42,253 nucleotides of DNA from Basidiobolus meristosporus CBS 931.73 (Eukaryota; Basidiobolomycota; Basidiobolomycetes; Basidiobolales; Basidiobolaceae). Each line of letters begins with the position of its first letter. The stretch's first letter is position 1. Shown here piece by piece: positions 19,634 to 30,154 of the stretch. The stretch spans positions 1 to 42,253 of the forward strand of contig MCFE01000720.1 of the NCBI GenBank assembly GCA_002104905.1. Direction: 5' to 3'. Below the pieces are notes generated by a model that had not been told where the DNA came from, ran no database searches, and was given only the letters and a program-made list of their open reading frames with translations. Made by a program: the position numbers and the translations under genes.

Positions 19634-20554
19634 TCATTGCTGCACCTTTTGAATCAAATTGAGCCCGTCAAACAACGGCAGGATTACCTGCTCCGTTCGT
19701 GGGTCTTGGAACACATGCTCATTGAAGCGGTGCATGGCTTGGGCCGCCTTCATTTTCTGCGTGCCGATTGGGTCGGTGGCTACAAGGGGGACCTCCCCTC
19801 GAAATAACACTAAAAGGCAGAGCTGGTTAAATTTGATCCTCACAGATGATCAAAGCACAAGTACCGTTATCCGCCACAATCAAGCCATTGTCGGCAAGTA
19901 GGTCTTGGTTGAGTATTGTCTCATAGTACTGGACGTAGCCACCCTTATTTGCATCTAACCAAGGTTCGTGGTTAGCAAGGCAATCTCAAGGTTACCTTGG
20001 ATTTCAACATACCAAGGAATACCAGGTCAAATTGCGTTCCAGGTGGAAATGCTTCAAGACTAGGGTTTGCTGGGAGTGAGTATTTGAAAGGGCGCCAATA
20101 TTTCTGGTACTAGTTACGTTTGTTGCGCCGGGCCTACCATCAGCTCTATCCTGTTGCGCTTATCGAAAGTCTGAAACGCTTCCCTGGCAACCCTCGCTGC
20201 AGTTTCGTCGGCCTCACAAGTAACCAGCTTGCATTTCCCAGTGGTCGGTAATCCGGCAAGCATGCACAAAGCAGAATACCCCGTAAAGGTCCCAATTTCC
20301 AGGATGTTTCGAGACTTCGTAAAGCGCACTATCTGCTTTAAAAGCTGCCCCTGATGTGGACTAATCATTTTAAACGCATCGGGGAATCTCTCCTGAGTTA
20401 AGTTAAAGACCGCGTCTAGCTCCTTCGGAAAGGAGCTCTTGTTTTGTACATACCAGCTGCTACCCTCAAGTGAGCTTGGAACCACCGAATAGCATCTTAG
20501 GTTCCGCACGAAGGTGGTATTTACCTTCTGAAGAATCAGCCGAGAAGATAACAT
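19634..20554 (-). CDS. CCoAOMT-like O-methyltransferase
   Basis: A SAM-dependent, probably metal-dependent catechol/caffeoyl-CoA-type O-methyltransferase (PF01596 type), 249 residues. Four exons: 20554-20118, 20059-20013, 19954-19865, 19809-19634; all phases close. The SAM motif EIGTFTGYSA is at 86-95. The acidic motif CEAD follows, then GPAQQTLEAF and the metal/active-site region FDLVFLDANKGGY. VADN with RGEV and the C-terminal EQVILPLFDGL complete the family pattern. The first 25 residues are basic and free of acidic residues (MLSSRLILQKVNTTFVRNLR), so mitochondrial import is plausible. The methyl acceptor cannot be told from sequence. Confidence 0.88.
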
Positions 20555-20670
20555 CAGGTTTCAGCAAGAGGTTCACTATGAGAAAAATTCCCTAGTAACT
20601 CTGGGATGAATTTGCAGCTTCCAACAAAATCATTCGAAATTTCCAAAAATGGTACAGGCGAACTGCATGA

Positions 20671-20676
20671 TTTATT
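20671..20676 (-). terminator. Poly(A) signal of eL36 copy 2
   Basis: AATAAA on the minus strand, 43 bp past the stop. The surrounding 3' sequence is unlike that of copy 1. Confidence 0.45.
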
Positions 20677-20711
20677 AATATTTGGGAGTAGAACACCATC
20701 TGAATTCGTTG

Positions 20712-21553
20712 ATGTATTTTAATGGGCACGACGAGATTCGGCAATGACGTTGGACATCTCTTCAACCTTGGCCTTGGCACGGATGAAGGTACCAAGTCTC
20801 TTCTTGGCAAGCTTGCGGGCGCGCTTGTCCTTGGAGTTCTTCAGCAATTCAAGGATACGACGTTCGTAGGGTGCGAAGCCTGCGACTTCACGGACAATCT
20901 CACGGACGAACTTGACACGCTTGGAGGCAACCTAGATCATCGACAAACACTTGCTTAGTCTGTGTCCCATTACATCCTATCCTATCCTTCCCCCCCCCTC
21001 TGGTGGTGCGCGCTGCTATCATCTCCTGCTCCAATTTCATCGTCAGTATACTCCTCTCCCTTGTCTGTCAGCTATAGGGCTACTCGTGCTCGTGCCCTTG
21101 CTCTGCTTTCAGCCTCATCTCCTTCATCAAGCATAGCCCGAATCAACCCACTGCATTCCGTATCTATACTCTCATCTCGTTCCATCCATCCGATCTCCGT
21201 CCTCTCCTCTCCTCTCCTCTCCTCTCTGCATATCCTCCTCACCTAGTATTGTCCGAGCCAGAGCTGAGTTGACCGAACAGCGCGCGCGCACCACAACTTC
21301 CTAACCCTCAAAGCTCAAAGATGACCACTTACCCCCTTCTTGTGGGAAGGCTTGACCTTCAACTCGCGACGAGTGGTGATGTGACCGTGGTTAGCACCGG
21401 CGATGATACCTGACTTCTGAATGACAGCCATTAGGTTTAGGTGAGAAGAGTGGGTTGAACGAAAAGGATTCGTTAGGAGAGAAACAAGAGGAGAAAGAGC
21501 ATTGGATAGACATTGATCGATGGTCATAATCCTCTTCGCATCTCGGATTGGCT
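20712..21553 (-). repeat. Segmental duplication, eL36 unit 2
   Basis: Partner of 17191-18029. Similarity ends at GATTGGCT upstream of the gene; beyond it the two promoters are unrelated (ACCAAAGCGG here, CGTTGGATAC in unit 1). Confidence 0.9.
20719..21431 (-). CDS. RPL36: 60S ribosomal protein eL36, copy 2
   Basis: Same structure and protein as copy 1: exons 21431-21333 (99 nt) and 20931-20719 (213 nt), 103 residues, intron 401 nt. Both exons look identical to copy 1, and the introns differ at about seven places by small indels or substitutions. Both copies have intact frames, splice sites and starts, so both are probably expressed. Confidence 0.96.
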
Positions 21554-21896
21554 ACCAAAGCGGATCATGTGATCAGCATACATGGTCAGTCACCTAGCAG
21601 TCAGTATTTCTAGATGATCATTGTGTAATTTATTCAATCTCTAATGGATTTCCATATTTGTACGTAGAGATGAAACCCAAAGATGATAGATCTAGATGAA
21701 CACCCAGAAGAGTAGTTTAGAATAGCAACCATCATCAATATTCGTAACTGTTGACAGCTGTGGAGCCACCCCTGGGTAAGTTCTGGAGACTGCTCCTCCC
21801 CCAGACCCCCACCTCGATTTCCTATTTAGCTGGGCTGACTGGTGATTCCTCCTGTTCAAATCGTCCTCGTCCGAGCGTTTACGAATTGCCAGAGAA

Positions 21897-23127
21897 ATGA
21901 GTTACAGAGATTTGAACCCGTCGTTGCGCACTATCATGACCCCCGGCCCGGTGGAGACAGAGCCCAGAGTGTTGAGAGCTTTGTCCACCCCCACCTGTAG
22001 GACAATTCGACCCCGAGTTCACCAAGATTATGGATGAGACTATGGAGATGCTTCGGAAACTTTTCCAAACCGAAAACAAATGGGCATTCCCGGTAGATGG
22101 AACTTCCAGAGCGGGGCTGGAGGCAGTTCTCTGCAGTATCATCGAGCAAGGAGACGTGGTGCTTGTCCCCATCTACGGTCGCTTCGGTCACTTGCTCACC
22201 GAGATTGCCCAACGTTATGGTGCGGAGGTTGTGAACATGGAAACCTCTTGGGGACAGGTGTTCGACCCTGCTGAGGTGATTCAAGAGATCGAGCGAGTAA
22301 AGCCCAAGATTGTTGCCATGGTTCATGGGGAAACCTCCACTGGGTGCATGCAACCTCTGAAAGAAATCGGCGAGGCATGCCGGGAAAAAGATATCCTCTT
22401 TGTCGTGGATGCGGTCGCGTCCATCGGTGGTGTAGACGTTCGTGTGGACGAATGGAAGATCGACGCCTGTATTGGTGGCACTCAAAAATGCCTCTCTGCC
22501 CCTTCTGGAATGGCACCAATCACCTTCAACTCCAGGGTTGAAGCTCTCTTGCTCCAACGCAAAAACATAGAGCAGGGATTGGCCGAACAGAAGGCTAGCG
22601 AGGCGGTGAGAAGCAGAATCATCCGTAGTAACTACTTCGACCTTAGCCAGTTGATGGATTATTGGAGCCCCACTCGCCTGAATCACCACACAGAAGCAAC
22701 CTCAATGCTCTACGCTCTGCGCGAAAGTTTAAGAATCGTGCTTGAGGAAGGATTGGAGGAGAGATTCGCCAGACACAGGTTCCACGAAAGGGCTCTCGTA
22801 AAGGGACTCCAGGCGATGGGTTTGGAGCTTTATGGAGACTCCCGGTCCAAGCTTCCGGTGGTTACTTGCATCAGCATCCCCGAGGGCATCGACGGGGAAT
22901 CTGTACGTTCCATGCTTCTTCGTGACTTTGAAATTGAAATCGCCAGCTCGTTTGGCCCACTAAAAGGGAAGATCTGGAGAATTGGTGCCATGGGTTTCAG
23001 CTGCAGGAAGAAGAATATCCTAAGTGTATTGGCCGCATTGGAGGCAGTCCTTGTTCGACACGGGGCAAAGATAAACCCTTCCAAGGGCGTACAGGCCGCA
23101 CTGGATGTGTACCAGGAAATAGCTTAA
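21897..23127 (+). pseudogene. Alanine-glyoxylate aminotransferase with +1 frameshift
   Basis: A PLP-dependent class V aminotransferase (AGXT/SPT type: glyoxylate + alanine to glycine + pyruvate). The ATG at 21897 opens MSYRDLNPSLRTIMTPGPVE and runs to STPT at 21995. The family then expects a G-Q-F-D-P-E-F segment, but that segment (from 21997) lies in the +1 frame; base T21996 appears to be extra. The 0 frame stops soon after. From 21997 the frame is open to 23127 and complete: HGETSTG, Asp in VVDAVAS, the PLP lysine in GGTQKCLSAP, and the C-terminal small domain. Options are a sequencing error, a young pseudogene, or rescue from the ATG at 22030, which would lose the N-terminal substrate loop. 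No PTS1 is seen at the C-terminus (QEIA). AATAAA lies at 23195. Confidence 0.8.
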
Positions 23128-23194
23128 ACATGTCGATACTTTGCTTTATCCCCCAGGGAAGTTCAACCCCTCCAACATTCTCATTTTGTCCACC

Positions 23195-23200
23195 AATAAA
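23195..23200 (+). terminator. Poly(A) signal
   Basis: AATAAA 68 bp after the aminotransferase stop codon. Confidence 0.5.
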
Positions 23201-23480
23201 CAGTTTTGCATCATCATTGTTTCAATTGATGTGGCATATCGAATGATAATCTCAGAGGACTAGATTCATAGCTCTCTATGCATAACTAAGCTGATATGCA
23301 ATGATCGTATTTTGACTCCAAGCTGTTGAGATACTTGTGAATGTTGCCCGAATCCTTTCAGAAACTTTGGTAGCGTTGCATAAGGTATAATTATCCATTT
23401 AATCTGATGGTAATCTGCTTTCATCTTGTTGCAAAGTGCTTTGTATTGCTCACGACTTGAGAGGTCCAATACAAAGCAGG

Positions 23481-23573
23481 TGTTGCAAGTGTTTTGGAGA
23501 TTTCGGAAGTGATTGAGCGAACTAGTAGATTGTATGGCACTTATTCTATTACAAACACGTAGAATGTGTTATG
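23481..23573 (-). repeat. Reversed copia LTR fragment
   Basis: It begins TGTTGCAAGTGTTTTGGAGA on the plus strand, the inverted 3' end of the copia LTR family. It breaks off after about 90 bp where a forward LTR begins. Confidence 0.55.
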
Positions 23574-23915
23574 TGATGTAAATTTCGTAATTACACCTAA
23601 ATAGTCACTTGACTTGGTCACTCAGATCATAGTCTACAAATCATAGAGAGTTCTGGCTAAATTCCTTGTCAGGGTTTACTTAATTTACATGTTCTGGGTA
23701 CTGATACTTTGATGGAATATTTTAAGTTATTCAAACAGCTCCAAACCTTGCACACGTGTTCTTGGGACATCCTAAACTTATTCTGTTTGTTTGTTTTTCC
23801 AAGGCCATGTAATAGTATAAACACTACTTTTATATTTGGTATATCATTAAGTGAAAACCACACAATCCACCTGTTCTCTCAGTCACTTCCAATATCTCCA
23901 AAACTCTTATTTCAA
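23574..23915 (+). repeat. Diverged copia LTR
   Basis: Colinear with the family LTR: GTAATTACACCTAA near the start, CTTGGGACATCC in the middle, AGTATAAACAC as the TATA region, and CCAATATCTCCAAAACTCTT at the end. The terminal ACAACA is lost. This is an older copy than its neighbours. Confidence 0.7.
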
Positions 23916-24036
23916 AGCCCACATTCAGAAATACACGAGTAATAGGTTGTATACATGTAGGGATTATTGCAGGTAATCTGTGCTGCTAAATTTTGGAAGC
24001 AATTAAAATACTTACACACTGTATAGTATTTGTTGC

Positions 24037-24368
24037 TGTTGTAAAAATTCGGAATTCCACCTATATGTTCACCTAACTTAGTCACTTAGATCATCACCTT
24101 CAAATCCTAGAGAATACTGACCAGATTCCTTGTTGGGATTTCCTTAGAGTATTTACCCAGAACATGAAAATTAGATAAGTTATCCAAGCAGCCCCAAACT
24201 TTGCACACATGTTCTTGGGACCTTCCTTAACCTATTCTACGTGTTTGTAATGCCAAGACCATGTAAAAGTACAAACACTACTTTTACATTCAATAAATCA
24301 TTAAGTGAAAACCACATAACCTACTTGTCCTCCCAATCACTTCCAATATCTCCAAGACTCTTACAACA
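24037..24368 (+). mobile_element. Solo copia LTR, TSD GTTGC
   Basis: 332 bp from TGTTGTAAAA to TTACAACA, flanked by the direct repeat GTTGC at 24032-24036 and 24369-24373. It keeps the AATAAA region (CAATAAATC) but is slightly shorter than the 349-bp copy because of an internal deletion near the ACCAAAATATCAGGTA segment. Confidence 0.9.
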
Positions 24369-24443
24369 GTTGCAAGATTCTAGGGAGTATTAGAGGAGAT
24401 TTGGAGAACTAGAAGTATTACATGATACTTGTTTTACAGAGCT

Positions 24444-24640
24444 TGTTGTAAGATTTTTGGAGATATTTGAAGTGATTGGGAGAATAAGTAGATTATGTGG
24501 TTTTCACCTATTGATTGATTCAATGTAAAGTAGTATTTATACTTTTACATGCTCTTAGCAAAACAAACACGTATAATATGTTTAGAAGGCCCCAAGAGCA
24601 TGGGTGAAAAGTTTTAGCTGTTTGGACACTCTATCCATCT
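24444..24640 (-). repeat. Reversed copia LTR, truncated
   Basis: TGTTGTAAGATTTTTGGAGA at 24444 is the inverted LTR end. Similarity runs through the AAAGTAGTATTTATAC (TATA) and CCCCAAGAGCATG regions and fades near 24640. No opposite end is found. Confidence 0.7.
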
Positions 24641-24785
24641 CTAATGCTAACAAGGCAAGACAAACATGTGTACATGTGGACAAAAATCAAGACCTTTGAG
24701 CAACTAAGGCTAATATCATGCTCTGCATACCTGACATCATGGAGAGAGTATTCTCCGTCTATGAACGTGATCAATGACTAATTTC

Positions 24786-25135
24786 TGTTGTAAAAATTCG
24801 TAATTGCACCTAAATATTCACCTAACCTAGTCACTTAGATCATTACCTACAATTTTTAGAGAATTCTGAGCAAATTTCTTGTTGGGATTTACTTAGAGTA
24901 TTTTCATCAAAATATCAGGTACCCAGAACATGAGATTTTGACAAGTTGTCCAAACAGTATCCAAACTTTGCACACATCTTTTTGGGACCTTCCTAAACAT
25001 ATTATACATGTTTGTTTTACAAAGAGCATGTAAAAGTATAAACGCAACTTCTACATTCAATATATCAATAAGTGAAAACCACATAATCTACTTCTTCTCC
25101 CAATCACTGCCAATATCTCCAAAACTCTTACAACA
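24786..25135 (+). mobile_element. Solo copia LTR, TSD ATTTC
   Basis: 350 bp from TGTTGTAAAA to TTACAACA, flanked by ATTTC at 24781-24785 and 25136-25140. Full length, near to the 1088-1436 copy in size and sequence, so probably among the younger insertions. Confidence 0.9.
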
Positions 25136-25299
25136 ATTTCTTTGTTGAGATTTACAGAGTCAATGTAATAAATAGGCGTGAGCACAAGAGTTTCCTTTTA
25201 GAACTTTACCATTCTGGCAATGGGTATGATTTAAAGAGTCTTGGCAAGTGTGAGGTTGTTAATACCAGTTAAAATCTTCAAACCACTTGTAGGATTTAG

Positions 25300-25620
25300 T
25301 CAATATTGTACCCAGCTACATAAATAGCTCTATACTTAGCAGATGATATTGGCATAGTATCTATCTTACTCCTTCCAACTACCAGCAAGATAACCTTATT
25401 CATGCTAAACCCAATTATATTGTTGCTGGTCTAAATAGAGTTGGAAAGCAAAGTCCTGTAGTCAAACTGGTATCCTATGTTGCTGTTGCTTGTCCTCCAA
25501 ATGCATGTAGTTTGATAGTGGTACCAAACTCCATCTAAGGTGTATGGCCCATAACTTATGGAAAGCGATGGCAAGGCTTCATATTTCGCTTGTGAAGAGC
25601 ACAAATTGGAGTCCAAAGAT
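25300..25620 (-). pseudogene. Probable copia RNase H remnant
   Basis: On the minus strand, scattered frames read an ISSAKYRAIY-like stretch and later YHYQTTCIWRTSNSNIG. These resemble the copia RNase H SSTEAEYxA and TDNQSAI motifs. Several stops and frameshifts break it. Weak call. Confidence 0.35.
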
Positions 25621-26651
25621 GCATTTGGGGCTAGGAGGTGATGGGTAAAAGTGGAGTATATACATCACAATTCTGAATGATTGGTGAAAGATCATACAAA
25701 ATCAAACCCACTCGATTGGGAGGCCTTTTCAATATCCACCCCTGATTCAGAATGGTATGCAGCCCATAGAGATGACTAAGAGGGGTAGCCTTTGTGGAAG
25801 GTTACCGAATGGAATTCAGGGGGTTACGAGGAAATCATTCGGCTCAACCATTCCGAATTTCTTCAGAATTGGCGGTAAGTTCCAAATCGATTTAGTGTCC
25901 ACACTCGAACAATGTGGTGTGAGGTTTAATCCACAGCTGTACCGCTTATTTTCAATAAACTCATCGGCAACCGAAACCTTCTCATCACGTGATCGGACGC
26001 CCTTCCATTGGCGACCATACGTGCGCGGATAAAAAGGCCGTGGGACACCCACTTGCCATTCATTATAATAAACCCAAACCTTCCCCCGGTTATGAGCCAA
26101 TCCAATCCAACTCACACGCCAACCGAATGAACAATCTCGGAGCAACTATTTCCCGCAAACGCATTTTCACACACCTCCTGCGGACAGGCGTTTCCGTGTG
26201 TGTCACCGCGCGCTCCACCCAATCTTGATCTGAATAGTGATGATCGTGGTTTGTTTCTCAAACCTGCTAATATATATGGCTCAATGGTCCTATGACAATG
26301 GGCGGTTTCATAGATGTACCGAAATCAAGCTGATGATGTTTGTCCGGGTAAAGACTTCTATTGCTGCGTAGAAGGGTGGGGATGGCTATCGCGAGGACCT
26401 TGAAAAGATCTCACACTTTAGCTGACCGCTCGTGTATTCGCATTTTTCGGCGAGTCTATCTTGGAGTAATCTGACGCTCGGGAAAGGGGCGAGTGGATTG
26501 GCCACTCCCGCACAAAGGTAACGTGGTGGCTTATGAAGTAAACAAAGAATGAAAGCATCAAGTAATACAGTGACTCCAGGGTTTTATTACTACGTTAAAT
26601 GGGTTCTAAGTCATGTATAATATACATTGGAATTACGGCAATTTACAATAT
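25621..26651. other. No gene seen
   Basis: Intergenic sequence with overlapping open frames on both strands at 25750-26230, none with recognisable domains. A run ACCAAACCTTCCCCC and a CACGTGAT box occur near 25985-26090, so promoter elements are possible. Confidence 0.35.
26583..26588 (-). terminator. Poly(A) signal of the MFS gene
   Basis: AATAAA on the minus strand, 64 bp past the stop of the MFS carrier. Confidence 0.5.
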
Positions 26652-28086
26652 TCAGGGGCATAATGTGGAGGGCTTCTCCTGGGTGATTTCCTCATCCTCA
26701 GCTTTACTGGGTAGCTGTTGCGGATGGTGGCCCCTCAAGCTGGTATCATTGGCGACGTAGTTGGCAATTGCAGCCACGATTGCCATGGCAAGAGTGGCAT
26801 ACCACATTCTGGTGTAGCTTTTGCGTACATCGTATTCCAGACCGCCGATATAGGCCCCACAGAATGCACCAATTTGGTGACCTACAAAGGTAATGGAGGA
26901 CATGGTTCCAAGATACCGGTGACCGTAAACATCGCCTACGAACTTGGTGGTGGCCGGGACCGTTGAGAGCCACAGGAACCCGAAGATCGCTGAGAAGGAA
27001 AAGACACTGGCCAAGGACAACGGAACGAATATAAAGATGGCCAGAATAATAGCCCGTAGCGAATAGATTCCAGCCAAGATGTATTTAGGTCGATAACTGG
27101 TACACAAATAGCCCACTAGTACTGTGCCAATCATGGAGCCAAATCCAAGTACCGACACCGTCCATGCTGAAACAGAGCTATCTATGCCTTGGCCAACCAG
27201 ATACGCAGGAAGATGCGTGGCAATAAAGCTGACATGAAATCCACACACACTGTACCCGAGGATGATTAGCCAGAAAGTGAGCGATGAGAATCCTTCCTTG
27301 AGAGCCGCGCCAATCGTCTGGGGCTCGTTTGATATGACCGCTTCCTTAAATCCATCTGGATCGTGCTGCTCTTCGCTCTGCCTCACAGACTTTGGGGCTG
27401 GTTCTTGGGAGACTGGCTCTACAGTTTGTAAGAAGAAAGCAAACGGGCTGACAGCCACAGACAGTATCCCTGAAGCGAGGAAAGAATGGAATTAGCCGTT
27501 GGTTGAGGACAAGGCCAGGAGTAGCCAGAGATTTACCAAGGATGAGCAAGGTGGTTTTCCATCCGATGTTATGGATCATGACGTTCGACACTGGCAAAAA
27601 GAAGCCTTGGCCAAAACTACCAAAGGCAGAGACTATCCCGAAGGCCAACGATTGTTTCTTGCTTCCGCGGACAAAGCGTCGACCGATGGATGCCAGAATG
27701 TTTGGGAAGCTATTTCCACCTGCCGCTCCTCCCACAATGATCCCCATAGCAAAGATAAAGAGGCCAGATTGACTGGGGGAGCACAGCTGCATCACGATGC
27801 ATCCGATGCCGTAGATGATGGAGCTGAAGAAAATGGTTTTGCCAAAGCCGATGTACCGTTCGGAAAGGTACACCAGAAATGGTTGGGAGCATCCCCAGAA
27901 CAGCTGCAGTAGAGCAGCAGCAATTGAGAATGTAGATCGACTCCAACCGTAGTCCTGCGTGATGGGGATGAGGTAAAGACCAAAGCTTTGGCGCACGCCA
28001 AATGAGATCCACAGGATCATCATGCCAGCAAAACAGGAGATTGTCGGTGACAGGGTTAGCTTTTCGATGAATGGTGGTGTCCTCAT
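26652..28086 (-). CDS. MFS carrier, monocarboxylate/OFA-like
   Basis: Two exons (28086-27537 and 27469-26652) give 455 residues with about 12 transmembrane helices in two bundles, split by a hydrophilic loop rich in Glu/Gln near residues 200-235. The N-terminus carries SFGVRQSFGLYLIPITQDYG and the second helix region LLQLFWGCSQPF. The C-terminal half has LWLSTVPATTKFVGDVYG and FVGHQIGAFCGAYIGG. These patterns are those of bacterial MFS permeases related to the oxalate/formate and monocarboxylate carriers rather than the usual fungal Jen1 or Mch families, which suggests transfer from bacteria. The 67-nt intron then argues that it has been domesticated. Substrate unknown; plasma membrane location assumed. 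Confidence 0.85.
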
Positions 28087-30121
28087 TGTTTCATAGGTTA
28101 ATCGGAAAAGTCAGAGTCGATTTGCGGCGAACGTGCCACTTAAATAAGATTTTTTTTTAATTAGTAAGCAGTGACTATACCGTTTTTCTTTCTCAGGGTG
28201 ATGCTCCTATTGTATGCTAAACGAGTCATAATAAGTGGTGTTACGATCCATTTTGTTTCTGAACCAAAACGCGTGGGCTTTATTTTTACTTTGACGATGC
28301 AAAAGTAAACTCTAATGTGACGCCATAAGGTGCCACCATGGGTGGGAGTGCTACAAAGTAAATTGCCTCTGCGCAATAGGGATGGTGTCACAAGGATATT
28401 TGAATGTTGCTGGTATTGGTTGTTCTCACTGGAGGCCACTTTGCCTAATAAAGAAGCTAGCCACGTCTTGACATGATTGAAAAGTGTACTCAAAATGAGC
28501 CGTCCTAACTTATAGTATAATATGCTCTTGACACATTGCTTAAAATTTGTGCATCAAAACGCAAAGGGTGAAGTTTTGGGGTCTTCGAACCATTATGCTC
28601 ACATGTTTCTTCAATCAACATTTTATAGAATACACTCCAATTAGTGGAAGAAATAAGGACTCAAGAATGAACTACTGTAACCACTGTACGTCCCTTAGAG
28701 TTGCTTTTGCTAGCACAGAGCTTTTATTGGTCTTTTCTTCATTCTGTTCTTTGCAAAATACACTCTAAAGTCCCTCCTTATAGTATTCCACCTGATATGG
28801 TAAAAACTGAGTGATGTGTTGCCATGAGCATGGGAATAATACTTGGCTGCACTCACAATCCATGCTGAGGTTTAAGACACCAAGGTTAAAGACTCCAGCC
28901 AGCTGTACAAGGATAATAGCCAATTTTCTTTAATATACATTACACAGTCTCACTAATACTACATTTATGTAAAGGCTCAATAACGCATGTGACATAGAGC
29001 AAGAAGTGCTATTCTTTATGAGACATGGAGGCGTAACTGGTTATGTGTTTGGTCTCCTGGTTTTAAATCAAACCCAGGTAAGTAGACTTAAACAAGCTTT
29101 GCAACAGGAGAGAGCTTTGAGGGATGCCTATCTTCTATGGGGGGTGTCAATTTAGAATTCTCAGTACACTCCAGTATCCTGTGTTTCCAGCGATCAGTCA
29201 GTTTTGTAAAAAAAAGGTTTACGTAGAATACTTTTGACCGGGGTGTCTGACACTCAGAAAACAATATCACTTACCAATAATTCAATGACTGATAATTATC
29301 CGTATGCTGAAGATTTTGTCAGCCGTCAGTGACTTTTGGCACCAGCTGGTAGAAATAAATAGTCATATGTAACTGCAGTACATTCGCACTGTTTAGTGCC
29401 ACCAAACCCAATTGGGGAGGAGCAAATCTCCAATAGATAAGTTGCCTTAATCACAAAGATCTCTGAGCAGTAAAATAGTATATGTGATGGACAGGCAGAT
29501 CCAGATCAATAGAGCATGACTTGGCGAAGTATGAGGCTGTAGAGCTATTAGTAGTCACAGCGTTGTTTGACCTGTTGAATGTCAATGAAATTGGAAAATA
29601 GGTCAACATAGCTTTCGGCATATTGATCGTAAACCTTGACCCAGTTCTGAACGCATTCTGTGCATAATTTATCATCTGGCACATCAGAGAGATCTTCGTG
29701 AATTTGCAGATCTTTTCCTTCCACCAAGAGACAGTATTCTTGCTGGGAATTTTAGGTGACACTCGAGCGCAATAAGTGGCTCATAGTTCATAGGCTTTGT
29801 GACCCAAGAATCAATGGCTTGGCAAGAAAATACCTGAGGGATTGTAATTTATCGTGTTCAGGTAAACAATATCGCAATAATATCGCAATAATATCGCAAT
29901 TGTAAGACATTACCGTTTGATTATGGCCTGTGATATAGTTCAGATGAAAACAAAAGTATACTGGTGAGAACACACAGATATAGATTGCTTTTATGATATT
30001 CCGAATACTCTACTAGCAACAAAGTCTGCGGGAAGCTCTGTGCGTGTTTCAAGAATGTACCACCACAATAAATATGAGATCTCTTGGAAATTCATTGGTC
30101 AGATATCCTAATATCCTTGTG
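28087..30121. other. No gene seen
   Basis: About 2 kb of AT-rich sequence with short frames only. A small direct repeat (ATATCGCAATA three times, about 29868-29901) is the only local structure I notice. Confidence 0.4.
29868..29901. repeat. Triple 12-bp direct repeat
   Basis: ATATCGCAATA is repeated three times in tandem with near-perfect identity. Probably slippage-derived; no function suggested. Confidence 0.6.
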
Positions 30122-30127
30122 TTTATT
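30122..30127 (-). terminator. Poly(A) signal of the FAD oxidase gene
   Basis: AATAAA on the minus strand, 28 bp past the stop codon. Confidence 0.55.
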
Positions 30128-30154
30128 TCAACCGGGTATGTTCGGTGTTTTCTC

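Noticed and set aside
21934-22689. 251-codon minus-strand frame opposite the aminotransferase
   Set aside because: Antisense shadow; the sense frame has all class V aminotransferase motifs.
25816-26145. 109-codon minus-strand frame
   Set aside because: An overlapping plus-strand frame is equally open; no recognisable domain, TATA or leader.
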